From Prevotella sp. (GTDB taxonomy: Bacteria; Bacteroidota; Bacteroidia; Bacteroidales; Bacteroidaceae), in the NCBI GenBank assembly GCA_017471465.1, contig JAFUTI010000004.1, positions 28,135 to 92,134 of the forward strand: a stretch of DNA of 64,000 nucleotides, written 5' to 3'. A program made the position numbers and the translations under genes. Position 1 is the stretch's first letter, and each line of letters begins with the position of its first letter. A model generated the notes under the pieces. That model was not told the origin of the DNA. It saw only the letters and a program-made list of their open reading frames with translations, and ran no database searches. Below, piece by piece: positions 1-8,400 of the stretch.

Positions 1-542
1 ATGTCTGTCGACGTCATCTCGTAGGTCACACCCTTATACGTCTCCTTGGGGAAGTCCACCCAGTTGCTGACGTTCTTACGGTGGTTGACGACCACGTCGG
101 CAAGGGTCTTCATGCCCTTCTGCCTGAGCGTGCTGATGAGCGACCGCAACTGTTGCTCATTGCCGAACGAGCTGTTGTAGTTGCTGAACCAGTACAGGTC
201 GTCATAGCCCATCGACTGTCCGCCGCAATTGGCACTCTGCGGCAGCCACACTAGATCGAAAGTGCCACTGAGCTGGTCGGCCTGTGCCTCCAGCACCGTC
301 CATTGCGAGTCGTCGTAAGAGTCCCAGTAGAAGGCCTGGAGCATGACACCGCCATACGCTGCCGGCCATCCCTCACACACGGTGGGCGTCGCAGGCTCGC
401 TGGGCGTTTCCGGATTTGTCGGTGTCGTCGGCGTCGTCGGTGTCGTGGCCGGTTCATCATCGTCGCCGCCACAGGCCGTCAGGCTTACTGTCGCCGTTAC
501 TGTCAGCACCATCATCATCAGTTTCAGGATTGTCTGTTTCAT
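1..542 (-). CDS. Alpha-amylase (GH13) lipoprotein, N-terminal part, cut by window edge
   Basis: Only the first 180 codons are present; the gene runs off the left edge. Residues 1-22 form a lipoprotein signal with lipobox LTAC. The cysteine is followed by GGDDD, the acidic pattern associated in Bacteroidota with export to the cell surface, and then by a Thr/Pro-rich linker of TTP and TNP repeats. From about residue 55 the sequence matches the start of a GH13 barrel: GVMLQAFYWDS, then LPQSA, and the conserved region I as DVVVNH. It probably hydrolyses alpha-1,4-glucans at the cell surface. The ATG at 540-542 is the only start compatible with the signal peptide, and a promoter lies just upstream on the same strand. 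It is divergent from trpS. GH13 membership is well supported; exact specificity cannot be judged from the fragment. Confidence 0.88.
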   Translation of the reverse strand, partial: MKQTILKLMMMVLTVTATVSLTACGGDDDEPATTPTTPTTPTNPETPSEPATPTVCEGWPAAYGGVMLQAFYWDSYDDSQWTVLEAQADQLSGTFDLVWLPQSANCGGQSMGYDDLYWFSNYNSSFGNEQQLRSLISTLRQKGMKTLADVVVNHRKNVSNWVDFPKETYKGVTYEMTSTD

Positions 543-575
543 CGTTCTTTCTGTGTTATTGGTTTTTCTCTGCGG

Positions 576-607
576 CAAAGTTACGAAAAAGGTACACGTT
601 ATGGCAA
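576..607 (-). promoter_or_regulatory. Promoter of the alpha-amylase gene
   Basis: On the minus strand TAACTTTG lies at 583-576, with TTG at 607-605 and 21 bases between them. This matches the Bacteroidota -33/-7 pattern and sits about 35 bases upstream of the amylase start. Confidence 0.65.
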
Positions 608-686
608 CATATACCTTAATTATTATGCCTCCGCATTGTGCAATCGTTTGCAAAAGGAGCATGCGGGCTGACATTCTGCACCAAAC

Positions 687-719
687 TTGCCGCCGTTTAA
701 AAAAAAATGCGTAACTTTG
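687..719 (+). promoter_or_regulatory. Promoter of trpS-fur
   Basis: TAACTTTG at 712-719 is preceded by TTG at 687-689, 22 bases upstream. It is 29 bases before the trpS start and points away from the amylase promoter. Confidence 0.65.
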
Positions 720-747
720 CAGCCAGAATTGAAAAAACGAGAAAAAA

Positions 748-1815
748 ATGGGAAAAGTAATACTGACAGGCGACCGTCCTACGGGTAAGCTCCATCTGGG
801 CCACTACGTGGGTTCGCTGCGCCGCCGCGTAGAGCTGCAGAACGCAGGCGACTACGACCGCATGTTTGTTTTCATGGCTGACGTTCAGGCACTGACCGAC
901 AATGCCGACAACCCCGAGAAACTGCGCCAGAGCATCATCCAAGTGGCACTCGACTACCTCTCGGCAGGCCTCGACCCTGCCAAGTGCACCATCTTCATAC
1001 AGAGCCACATCCCCGAGCTGGCCGAGCTGACGACCTACCTGATGAACCTCATCTCGGTGAGCCGCGTACAGCGCAACCCGACGGTGAAGACCGAGATCAA
1101 GATGCGTGGCTTCGAGGGCGAGAGCATCCCCTTAGGCTTCTTCTGCTACCCCGTCTCGCAGGCTGCCGACATCACGCTGTTCAAGGCAACGACAGTGCCC
1201 GCCGGCGAAGACCAGGAACCCATGCTTGAGGTGACGCGCGAGCTGGTGAACCGCTTCAACAACATCTACGCGCCCGTCCTCGTAGAGCCCAACATCCTGC
1301 TGCCCGAGAACCTGACGGCGCGCCGACTCCCCGGCACCGACGGCAAGGAGAAGATGTCGAAGTCGCTGGGCAACTGCATCTACCTCAGCGACTCCAAGGA
1401 CGAGGTGTGGCAGAAGGTGCGCTCCATGTACACCGACCCGACGCACCTGAACGTCAGCGACCCGGGCCATGTCGAGGGCAATGCCGTGTTTACCTATCTC
1501 GACGCCTTCTCTACCGATCAGGACTTTGCCGACTTCTGGCCCGAGTACCAGAACCTTGACGAGCTGAAGGAGCACTATCAGCGCGGCGGTCTGGGCGACA
1601 TGAAGTGCAAGAAGTTCTTGAACGAGGTGCTCAACAAGTTCCTCGACCCCATGCGCCAGCGCCGTGCCGAGCTGGAGACCGACATTGCCGAAATCCAGAA
1701 CATCCTCAAGCGTGGTACGGATCAGGCCCGCGAGGTGGGTGCACAGACGATGGACGAGGTCAGAAAGGCCATGCGCATCGACTACTTCAACGACACCACC
1801 ATGTGGAAGCTATGA
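748..1815 (+). CDS. trpS: Tryptophan-tRNA ligase
   Basis: Class I aminoacyl-tRNA synthetase that charges tRNA-Trp in the cytoplasm. The N-terminus carries the ATP-binding HIGH-type motif as LHLGH (about residues 15-19), and the KMSKS loop is perfect at residues 202-206 followed by LGN. At 355 residues it is slightly longer than the common 330-residue bacterial enzyme. The region between the motifs has the expected dimer and tryptophan-pocket segments (for example GEDQ near residue 153). The start follows a promoter at 687-719. The stop overlaps the start of the next gene by four bases (ATGA), so the two are probably translationally coupled. Confidence 0.96.
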   Translation: MGKVILTGDRPTGKLHLGHYVGSLRRRVELQNAGDYDRMFVFMADVQALTDNADNPEKLRQSIIQVALDYLSAGLDPAKCTIFIQSHIPELAELTTYLMNLISVSRVQRNPTVKTEIKMRGFEGESIPLGFFCYPVSQAADITLFKATTVPAGEDQEPMLEVTRELVNRFNNIYAPVLVEPNILLPENLTARRLPGTDGKEKMSKSLGNCIYLSDSKDEVWQKVRSMYTDPTHLNVSDPGHVEGNAVFTYLDAFSTDQDFADFWPEYQNLDELKEHYQRGGLGDMKCKKFLNEVLNKFLDPMRQRRAELETDIAEIQNILKRGTDQAREVGAQTMDEVRKAMRIDYFNDTTMWKL

Positions 1816-2234
1816 CAACGTCAGAGTGCGAGACGCTCCTGGCGTCTCATGATATCAAGCCGACGGCAAACCGCCTTGTCGTGGCTAAGACATTGGCCGC
1901 TGCAGAGCGGCCGATGTCGTTATCGGAACTGGAATACAAGATCCTGTCGATTGACAAGTCGGGAGTGTTCCGTGTACTGACGCTGTTCCGCGAACACCAT
2001 CTGGTGCATGTCATCGAGGACGGCGGCGACGGCGTGCGCTACGAACTGTGCCACAGCCACGACGGCCACGCCGAAGACGACGACCAGCACGTCCACTTCT
2101 ACTGCGAGCGCTGCCACCGCACTTTCTGTCTCACCGACACCCCCATCCCTGCCGTCACGCTTCCTGCCGGCTACCAACTGACCAGCATCAACTACATGGC
2201 CAAGGGCCTTTGCCCTGAATGTAGTCACGAGTAG
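1812..2234 (+). CDS. Fur-family metal-responsive regulator
   Basis: A 140-residue protein with the Fur-family layout: an N-terminal winged helix (about residues 1-75, including [12 protein letters not shown] and a recognition segment around [10 protein letters not shown]), then a metal-binding dimerisation half. Zinc-type ligands are visible as [12 protein letters not shown] and the C-terminal CPEC pair, preceded by a His/Asp-rich stretch. These features fit Fur, Zur or PerR; the short length and cysteine pairs lean toward Zur, which is not certain. The start is the ATG overlapping the trpS stop; a longer reading frame upstream only runs inside trpS. Confidence 0.85.
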   Translation: MTTSECETLLASHDIKPTANRLVVAKTLAAAERPMSLSELEYKILSIDKSGVFRVLTLFREHHLVHVIEDGGDGVRYELCHSHDGHAEDDDQHVHFYCERCHRTFCLTDTPIPAVTLPAGYQLTSINYMAKGLCPECSHE

Positions 2235-2336
2235 CCGTAATAGGATTATGGATGCTATTTGATAATGGTCTTGAAAAGGTGTCTGTTTCGGGAACCGACT
2301 CTGTTGCGTATTCCACAATATTTTTTCACTGATTAT

Positions 2337-2851
2337 TACCACTTCCACCACTTTTTGGCTTATATCGCTGTAAATAAGGCGGTTAGACAGTGGTAGATAT
2401 AGTGGTAGAAGTGGTAGATATCTACCACTTCTACCACTTCTACCACTATTTAACACTTTTTTGCTCGAAATAAACGCAAAAACGGCCACCAACGCCTTGT
2501 TTTTGAACTGAAGCGACGTTCCAGCGGCCGTGGAACATCGTTCCAACGGCCGCGGAACAAACTGTCGCGGCGCAACAGAAAACTGTGGAGCAGCCGGAAA
2601 CGGAATCCCAGTAGCGAGAAATTATCCAAAATTTGATTCAAAACTAAACACATATATGGATTATCAGCAGCAAAAGCAGCAAAAAAACAGCCAAAAACAA
2701 ACGTTTTTGGGTCAAAAGTTAGCAAACATTTGTTAAAAATCGGCAAAAGTGGTAGATATCCACCACTTCTACCACTATATCTACCACTGCCTAACCGCCT
2801 TATTTACAGAAATATAACCCCAAAAGTGGTGGAAGTGGTGGAAGTGGTAAC
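2337..2851. repeat. Long inverted-repeat element built on GTGGTAGAA units
   Basis: This is a gene-free stretch. Two arms of about 95 bases in inverted orientation (about 2337-2430 and 2746-2851) are close to 90% identical by eye. They share the segment TAAATAAGGCGGTTAG and several 9-base units of the form GTGGTAGAA. The left arm ends in a perfect 18-base palindrome at 2411-2428, GTGGTAGAT followed by its complement. The spacer holds two near-identical 19-base palindromes at 2518-2536 and 2540-2558 (GTTCC...GGAAC). No convincing protein is encoded. It could be a miniature mobile element, an iteron array or a structured RNA region. Confidence 0.75.
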
Positions 2852-2969
2852 AAGTTTGAAAAATCATGGAGATGTTTCTATAGTTAGGACAGATTTTGAC
2901 TCTCTGCCTCCATTTTGTCCGAAGATTCTTGGTTTGTCGCAACAATTCTGGAAAGAAATGGGGCTTTTA

Positions 2970-3112
2970 TTTGGAATGAGGACAGAAAAGGACTTATCTT
3001 TGCATCAGAAATCTTTTTTCATACAAAACATATATTAGTTGGTTGGTTTTTAGTTATTAGTTTTTTGGTTTTGGTTATGAAATAAGGCTCGCAGTGATTG
3101 CGAGCCTTTTTT
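2970..3112 (+). ncRNA. Candidate small RNA with its own promoter and terminator
   Basis: TTTG at 2970-2973 and TATCTTTG at 2995-3002 (21 bases apart) form a complete promoter pointing right. No plus-strand gene follows, because the next gene is on the minus strand. About 80 bases later comes a strong hairpin with a T run (3084-3112). The predicted transcript is about 100 bases, starts near 3009 and is rich in G and U. No open reading frame of note is seen. This is inferred from signals only. Confidence 0.4.
3084..3112. terminator. Rho-independent terminator
   Basis: A 10-bp stem, AAGGCTCGCA paired with TGCGAGCCTT around a 5-base loop, is followed by six T on the plus strand. It can also end the minus-strand CoA-transferase transcript, whose stop lies 24 bases to the right. 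Confidence 0.8.
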
Positions 3113-3135
3113 CGATGGCGTTTCCGCTCCTTTTC

Positions 3136-4641
3136 TTATTTCACGTATTCTGCGAAGTCAGTCAGCTTCATGTCGCCCTTGCGTGCCAGCGTGTCGTGCA
3201 TGGCGAAGGCGGCAGGCAGGTTGTGACGCGTCTGTCCCATCTTCGAGATCTTCAGGTAGTCCCAGAGCAGCTGCTTGTAGTCGGGATGGGCGCAATTCTC
3301 GATGATGCACTCGGCACGCTGTGCAGGCGACTTGCCGCGCAGGTCGGCGATGCCCTGTTCCGTGACGATGATGTTCACGTCGTGCTCCGAAGAGTCCTGG
3401 TGGCTGACGAAGGGCACGATGGACGAGATGACGCCGCCCTTGGCCACCGACGGGCACGTAAAGATAGAAAGGTACGCGTTGCGGATGAAGTCGCCGCTGC
3501 CGCCGATACCATTCATCATCTTCGTACCACTGATGTGGGTGGAGTTGACATTGCCGTAGAGGTCGGCCTCGATGGCGGTGTTGATGGCGATGACGCCTAA
3601 ACGGCGGATAATCTCAGGCGAGTTCGAGATCTCGCTCTGGCGCAGCGTCAAGTGCTGCTTCATGTAGTCCATATTGTCGTAGACCTGCATCAGACACTCG
3701 TTGGAGACGGTGAGCGAACAGGCCGAAGCGTCCTTCACACGGCCGTTGAGCATCATGTCGATGACGGAGTTCTGAATCACCTCGGTATAGATGTTGAAGT
3801 CGGGCACGTGCTTGTCCTCGCCCAGGGCACCGAGGATGGCGTTGGCCGTAGAGCCGACACCGCTCTGCAGGGGCAGGAACTCACGGGGGATACGTCCCTT
3901 ATGCATCTCCTCAACCAGGAACTCCGCTGTCAGGAAGCCAATCTTGTCGGTCACTGGGTCGCTGTCCTTGAAAGCACGGGCCTCGTCGGGTATGTTACAC
4001 TCCACGACACCTACTACCTTCTCTTTGGGTATTGCGATGTAGGGCTTGCCGATACGGTCGCCGACATGCTCAATGGGAATGGCCTTGCGGTAAGGAGGGT
4101 CCAGGGGCTCATACACGTCGTGGATGAACTTCGCATTGGGGTTATGGAATGAGTTCAGCTCCAGGATGACATGCTTAGCCAGACGGGCAGCAGTCGGCGA
4201 AATACCACCGGCAGCTGTCAGGTAGACATGATAGTCGTTGCCGACCTCCTCGATGTCGCACACTTCGAGGATGGCCCAGTCCACATCGCCATAGAAGCCA
4301 TAGCGCAGTTCCTGTGCCATGTGGCTCAGGTGCAGGTCGTTGTAGGGAATCTCGCCCAGGTTGACATGCTTGCGGAAGTCGGGATTCGTCGTGTAGGGTG
4401 CACGGTAAAGGATGGCCTGGGCGTTAGCCAGGTCACCATCGGTAGACTGTCCCGTAGAGGCACCCGTAAAAATTGCCACCTTGAACTCGCGGCCAGCCTC
4501 ATGCTCAGCCACAGCAATCTTTGCCAGCTCCTTGGTCGTAGCCTTAGCCACACCGGCAGGAGTAAAACCACTCATGGCGATATGGTCGCCATTCTTGATA
4601 AGCGCTGCCGCCTCGGCAGCCGTCATACGTGTGTAAGCCAT
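3136..4641 (-). CDS. Acetyl-CoA hydrolase/transferase family, probable succinyl-CoA:acetate CoA-transferase
   Basis: A 501-residue class I CoA-transferase of the acetyl-CoA hydrolase/Cat1 type. Visible family marks are SGFTPAG near the N-terminus, LQSGVGSTANA at 258-268 and IYTEVIQ at 284-290, whose Glu287 is the probable catalytic glutamate that forms the CoA thioester. A long conserved stretch (NGIGGSGDF) follows. In Bacteroidales fermentation such enzymes move CoA from acetyl-CoA to succinate, or the reverse, releasing acetate; this role is inferred from the family. It is a single gene with its own TAnnTTTG promoter and a terminator beyond the stop. The ATG gives MAYTRMTAAE, the usual N-terminus. 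Confidence 0.9.
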   Translation of the reverse strand: MAYTRMTAAEAAALIKNGDHIAMSGFTPAGVAKATTKELAKIAVAEHEAGREFKVAIFTGASTGQSTDGDLANAQAILYRAPYTTNPDFRKHVNLGEIPYNDLHLSHMAQELRYGFYGDVDWAILEVCDIEEVGNDYHVYLTAAGGISPTAARLAKHVILELNSFHNPNAKFIHDVYEPLDPPYRKAIPIEHVGDRIGKPYIAIPKEKVVGVVECNIPDEARAFKDSDPVTDKIGFLTAEFLVEEMHKGRIPREFLPLQSGVGSTANAILGALGEDKHVPDFNIYTEVIQNSVIDMMLNGRVKDASACSLTVSNECLMQVYDNMDYMKQHLTLRQSEISNSPEIIRRLGVIAINTAIEADLYGNVNSTHISGTKMMNGIGGSGDFIRNAYLSIFTCPSVAKGGVISSIVPFVSHQDSSEHDVNIIVTEQGIADLRGKSPAQRAECIIENCAHPDYKQLLWDYLKISKMGQTRHNLPAAFAMHDTLARKGDMKLTDFAEYVK

Positions 4642-4669
4642 TTTTCAGTATAATTAAAAAATTTGGCTG

Positions 4670-4677
4670 CAAAGTTA
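4670..4677 (-). promoter_or_regulatory. Promoter -7 element of the CoA-transferase gene
   Basis: On the minus strand TAACTTTG reads 29 bases upstream of the start. No clear -33 element at the usual spacing was found. Confidence 0.55.
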
Positions 4678-4697
4678 CGAAAAATTATCAATTTTCG

Positions 4698-4727
4698 TTG
4701 TCAATTTACATTTATTTTGTATCTTTG
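4698..4727 (+). promoter_or_regulatory. Promoter of the 4774 membrane protein gene
   Basis: TTG at 4698-4700 and TATCTTTG at 4720-4727 are separated by 19 bases, an excellent match to the Bacteroidota consensus. It is divergent from the CoA-transferase promoter. Confidence 0.7.
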
Positions 4728-4773
4728 TGGCAGAATTCCATTTTTTACACTAACCTTTAAAACCTAATTTTTT

Positions 4774-5667
4774 ATGATGGACGAAGCATTAAAGAAAAAC
4801 CAATTTGTGCAACTGCAGTTCTGCGCATTGCTCTTAGCTTGTTCTCTACTGCCCGATTTCGGATCGGTCATCAGCTCGGCGCTCGGCTTAGGCGGACTAA
4901 GCGTCGTTGTCATCATCGCACGCGTCGTGGGTCTCATCGGGGCTGGCCTGGCCTGTTATAAGCTCTACGACGGCATGAACGGTCAGATACCCGTACCCTA
5001 CCTCTGCGTGATGGGCGGTGCACTGGTGCTGACACTCATCACCCTGATTCCCGGCACACCCATCTGGCTCGACTACGTGGCCATGATCCTCATGTTCGCA
5101 GCACTCTACATGGGTAAGGACAGCCTGGGTATCGTCTGGAAACTGGAGAGCACACAGGGAGCCTATCTCATCCTGCTGACAACGCTCGTACACTTCTACT
5201 ACAACATCGATGCCAAGATCTCGACGGCCATCGCCGGCCTCGTGGCTCTGATTCTCTTTATCATCGCCCTCGGCAAGTTCGGCCATTCGCTCGACGCCAA
5301 CGGAAAGAGCGGCGTGTCGAAACTGAAGATTGCCGCATGGATAGGCATCGTCGGCTTCGCCATCAAGGTGCTGCTGGGGTGGATTCCCCTTATCGGCTTC
5401 GTCCTGGGCATTATCATCGGCATTGCCAACATCGTGGCCTTCATCCTGGAGTTCATCGGCTATGGTAACATTGCACGTTCAGAGACCGTCGGACTGGAAG
5501 GGCAGGCTGGTGCCGGCAAACTGCGCACCAGCATGATCCTGGTCATCGTGGCCTTCATCATCAGCCTCATCCCGGTGATAGGCCTGGTGGGTGGTCTGCT
5601 GACCATCGTTGCCCTGTGGTTCGTCTTCAGCGGCTGGAGAATGATCCTGCGCGGACTGGAGAGCTAA
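4774..5667 (+). CDS. Multi-pass membrane protein of unknown function
   Basis: A 297-residue protein with about eight hydrophobic segments (for example SVVVIIARVVGLIGAGLA, VALILFIIALG, and a final SMILVIVAFIISLIPVIGLVGG). I do not recognise a family or catalytic motif. Short charged loops such as HSLDANGKSG and RSETVGLEG separate the helices. It stands alone between its own promoter and a terminator. Translation could begin at the first or second of two adjacent ATG codons (4774 or 4777). A transporter or membrane-organising role is possible but not shown. Confidence 0.75.
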   Translation: MMDEALKKNQFVQLQFCALLLACSLLPDFGSVISSALGLGGLSVVVIIARVVGLIGAGLACYKLYDGMNGQIPVPYLCVMGGALVLTLITLIPGTPIWLDYVAMILMFAALYMGKDSLGIVWKLESTQGAYLILLTTLVHFYYNIDAKISTAIAGLVALILFIIALGKFGHSLDANGKSGVSKLKIAAWIGIVGFAIKVLLGWIPLIGFVLGIIIGIANIVAFILEFIGYGNIARSETVGLEGQAGAGKLRTSMILVIVAFIISLIPVIGLVGGLLTIVALWFVFSGWRMILRGLES

Positions 5668-5688
5668 GAAGCGACCCTGCACATAACG

Positions 5689-5730
5689 AATTGAGGCGGC
5701 TCCGTGGGAACCGCCTCAATTTTGATTTTT
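5689..5730. terminator. Bidirectional terminator
   Basis: A 15-base arm starting AATTGAGGCGG (5689-5703) pairs with 5707-5721 with one mismatch, and T runs lie on both sides. It separates two convergent genes, the 4774 membrane protein and HU. Confidence 0.8.
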
Positions 5731-5741
5731 CTTTACAAAAA

Positions 5742-6014
5742 TTAGTTCAGAGCGTCAGCCAGCTCAGCACCAGCCTTGAACTTGGCAACCTTCTTGGCAG
5801 CGATGGTAATCTTCTGCTTGGTAGCAGGGTTGATACCCTCACGAGCGGGGCGCTCGTTAACACTGAATGTACCGAAACCAACGAGGGCAATCTTGTCGCC
5901 GGCTACGAGAGCGTCCTTGATAGCTGCTACAGTAGCGTCCAGAGCCTTCTTTGCGTCAACCTTTGAGAGACCAGCACCAGCTGCAATCTTCTCCACTAAT
6001 TCTGTTTTGTTCAT
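5742..6014 (-). CDS. HU-family DNA-binding protein
   Basis: A 90-residue histone-like protein, the normal length for HU. It starts MNKTELVEKIA, has the core VGFGTFSV and the DNA-contacting beta arm around RPAREGINPATKQ, and ends in the usual short helix. It should bind and bend DNA as a dimer and help organise the nucleoid. Its own promoter is at 6078-6108. Confidence 0.95.
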   Translation of the reverse strand: MNKTELVEKIAAGAGLSKVDAKKALDATVAAIKDALVAGDKIALVGFGTFSVNERPAREGINPATKQKITIAAKKVAKFKAGAELADALN

Positions 6015-6077
6015 AATTTGTTGTTAATTTAAATGATTTATAAATGGTAAAATTGCTTTAAGTTCAGAAATTTTCCG

Positions 6078-6108
6078 CAAATATAGGGTAAAGTATTCAG
6101 AAAAACAA
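6078..6108 (-). promoter_or_regulatory. Promoter of the HU gene
   Basis: On the minus strand TTG at 6108-6106 and TATATTTG at 6085-6078 are 20 bases apart, about 65 bases upstream of the start. Confidence 0.65.
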
Positions 6109-6164
6109 CAAAAAAACGGAAAAATTTGCTTTTTTAATGAAAAAAATTTGCTTCAGTGCTGTTT

Positions 6165-6198
6165 TTGGTCCAAAAACCGGATATTTTTCGTAATTTTG
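6165..6198 (+). promoter_or_regulatory. Promoter of the rhomboid gene pair
   Basis: TTTG at 6165-6168 and TAATTTTG at 6191-6198 lie 75 bases before the rhomboid start and face away from the HU promoter. Confidence 0.6.
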
Positions 6199-6272
6199 CA
6201 GCCGAAAACAGCAAGAAAGGCTGACGGCATAAAAAAACGAAAACAACAAACCAGTTAATAGTAAGTCAAAAC

Positions 6273-7205
6273 GTGTTTCGCAACATACCTACCATCACCA
6301 AGAACCTGCTCATTGTCAATTTCCTGACATTCGTAGCAACATGGATTCTGCAACAGCGCGGAATCAATCTGGCTAATATCGGTGGCCTTCACTTTTTCAT
6401 GGCCAGCGACTTCCATCTGTTCCAGTTTGTTACCTATATGTTCCTGCACGCCAACTTCACACACATATTCTTTAATATGTTCGCGCTGTGGATGTTTGGC
6501 TGTGTAGTAGAGAATGTATGGGGACCGAAGAAATTCCTTTTTTATTACATTTCCTGCGGCATAGGGGCCGGACTGATGCAGGAGCTGGTGCAGCTGTTCG
6601 ACTTCTACTTCCGCATCACGGCTCAGGAGCCGAGTGTCAGCTTCTCGGAACTCTTTGTCATCGGGCAGCAACTCAGCCAACAGCTGAACGGCTGGACCAC
6701 CATCGGCGCGTCAGGTGCCACTTACGCCGTCCTGTTGGCCTTCGGCATGATCTTCCCCAACGAGCGCATCTTCATCTTCCCACTACCCATACCCATCAAG
6801 GCCAAGTGGTTTGTCTGCGGCTATGCCGCCATCGAACTGTTCTCGGCCATCGGTTCGTCGGGCGACGGCGTGGCGCATATGGCACACCTGGGCGGTATGC
6901 TCTTCGGCTTCCTGATGATACGCTACTGGAACAAGCATCCCGACTCAAGCTACAACCGCTCGGGCGGCCAGGAGTTCTTCGACCGGCTGAAAAACAACTT
7001 CGAGCGGCGGCGCGGTACAGGCAGCCACATGCATGCTGAGCAAGGAGGTGCCGACGACTTAAGGGACGACATGAACTATAACGCCCGCAAGAAGCAGAAC
7101 CAGGAAGAGATAGACGCCATTCTTGACAAGATACGCAAGAGCGGCTACGACAGTCTGACCAAAGAGGAGAAGCAGAAACTCTTCGAAGCCAGCCGCAACG
7201 CATGA
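6273..7205 (+). CDS. Rhomboid family intramembrane serine protease
   Basis: A 310-residue membrane protein with six or so helices. The catalytic serine lies in GASGA (Ser147) and the catalytic histidine in MAHLGG (His205), so the protease should be active within the membrane. The loop-1 region carries the family HxxxHxxFN-type pattern as HANFTHIFFNM. A soluble C-terminal tail (about residues 240-310) ends in the helical motif KEEKQKLFEASRN seen on many Bacteroidota rhomboids. The start is a GTG; no in-frame ATG precedes it after the promoter. It overlaps the next gene by four bases (ATGA). Confidence 0.9.
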   Translation: MFRNIPTITKNLLIVNFLTFVATWILQQRGINLANIGGLHFFMASDFHLFQFVTYMFLHANFTHIFFNMFALWMFGCVVENVWGPKKFLFYYISCGIGAGLMQELVQLFDFYFRITAQEPSVSFSELFVIGQQLSQQLNGWTTIGASGATYAVLLAFGMIFPNERIFIFPLPIPIKAKWFVCGYAAIELFSAIGSSGDGVAHMAHLGGMLFGFLMIRYWNKHPDSSYNRSGGQEFFDRLKNNFERRRGTGSHMHAEQGGADDLRDDMNYNARKKQNQEEIDAILDKIRKSGYDSLTKEEKQKLFEASRNA

Positions 7206-8293
7206 TCAAGCAGTTAAAACATTTTACACTGAACCTGATAGCTGGCGCCAACGTGGCAACGGTACTGACCATGCTGGCCACCGGCTATGCCGACCGACTG
7301 TATCCGCCCGACCACCCACTGCTGTCGGTACTCGGCCTGACATTCCCTATCTTCCTGCTGCTGAACCTGCTGTTCCTGCTCTTCTGGGTGGTCTTCAAAT
7401 GGCGACGCCTGTGGATTCCCGTTGCCGGCTACCTGCTGGCATACGCCCCCATCGCCACCTACCTGCCACTTAATCCGCGCCAGGACATCCCTGACGGCTG
7501 CATCAAGGTGCTGACCTACAACGTCTGCTCATACGGAGGCAACTATAAGTACGAAGACGCCTTCGAGCGGATACTCGACTACCTGAAAGAGCAGGATGCC
7601 GACATCGTCTGTCTGCAGGAGGATGTCGACACGTGGCGACGCTATGCCTTCCTGCGCTATGAGAAAATCTACCCCTATAACGACACCACAGTCATCTGCA
7701 ACACGCCGGAATCACTCAATGCCGTCGGCATTCACAGCCGCTACCCCATCCTGCGCAAGGAACGTATCGACTACCCCTCATCCGCCAACGGCTCCGTGGC
7801 CTACTACCTGCTATGCGGCAACGACACGCTGCTGGTCATCAACAACCACCTGGAGAGTACGCACCTGACAACCGAAGACCGCACCCGCTACAAAGACATG
7901 CTTCGCGGCGACATGGACAGCGACACGGCAAGGGCGGAGTCGATGCTCATCTTCGACAAACTGGGCCAGGCTACCGTCCTGCGCGCCAAGGCCGTCGACA
8001 ACATCGTCGACTACATCAACCGCCACTGCCAATACCCCACCATCGTCTGCGGCGACTTCAACGACACGCCTGTCTCATACACCCGACGGGCACTGGCACA
8101 GCATCTCACCGACTGCTTCAAACAGTCAGGACGGGGCATCGGTTTGTCATATAATCAGAAAGGATTTTGGGTGCGTATCGACCACATTTTGTGTTCTTCC
8201 CACCTGACACCATACAACTGCGAAGTAGACTCAAAAAACGACCTTAGCGACCATTATCCGATGGTTTGTTGGTTAAAAATGAAGGATAAATGA
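7202..8293 (+). CDS. Endonuclease/exonuclease/phosphatase family protein, membrane-anchored
   Basis: 363 residues. The first 90 contain two or three transmembrane helices; the rest is an EEP (DNase I-like) domain with LTYNV, the metal-binding glutamate in CLQE, NNHLES, the GDFND motif and the final SDHYPM. The family cleaves phosphodiester or phosphomonoester bonds; the substrate here is unknown. The order in the membrane suggests that the catalytic domain faces outside, but this is not proven. It is translationally coupled to the rhomboid gene through an ATGA overlap, a pair seen in other Bacteroidota. Confidence 0.85.
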   Translation: MIKQLKHFTLNLIAGANVATVLTMLATGYADRLYPPDHPLLSVLGLTFPIFLLLNLLFLLFWVVFKWRRLWIPVAGYLLAYAPIATYLPLNPRQDIPDGCIKVLTYNVCSYGGNYKYEDAFERILDYLKEQDADIVCLQEDVDTWRRYAFLRYEKIYPYNDTTVICNTPESLNAVGIHSRYPILRKERIDYPSSANGSVAYYLLCGNDTLLVINNHLESTHLTTEDRTRYKDMLRGDMDSDTARAESMLIFDKLGQATVLRAKAVDNIVDYINRHCQYPTIVCGDFNDTPVSYTRRALAQHLTDCFKQSGRGIGLSYNQKGFWVRIDHILCSSHLTPYNCEVDSKNDLSDHYPMVCWLKMKDK

Positions 8294-8345
8294 CGTTTTT
8301 TCGCTGAAAAACGCCAATAAATTTTCCCAACCGTAAAAAAATGTG

Positions 8346-8353
8346 TATATTTG
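8346..8353 (+). promoter_or_regulatory. Promoter -7 element of secDF
   Basis: TATATTTG lies 47 bases upstream of the start; no clear -33 element is seen. Confidence 0.5.
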
Positions 8354-8400
8354 CAGGCTCAATCGCGCATATAAATAAATAATTATTATAAATAACAAAA

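Noticed and set aside
2337-2851. CRISPR array in the GTGGTAGAA repeats
   Set aside because: Units are contiguous or arranged as inverted arms without spacers of regular length, and no cas genes are present.
2730-3038. 102-codon open frame across the inverted-repeat arm
   Set aside because: Its first half is translated repeat sequence and the rest matches no family; the promoter at 2970-3002 lies inside it.
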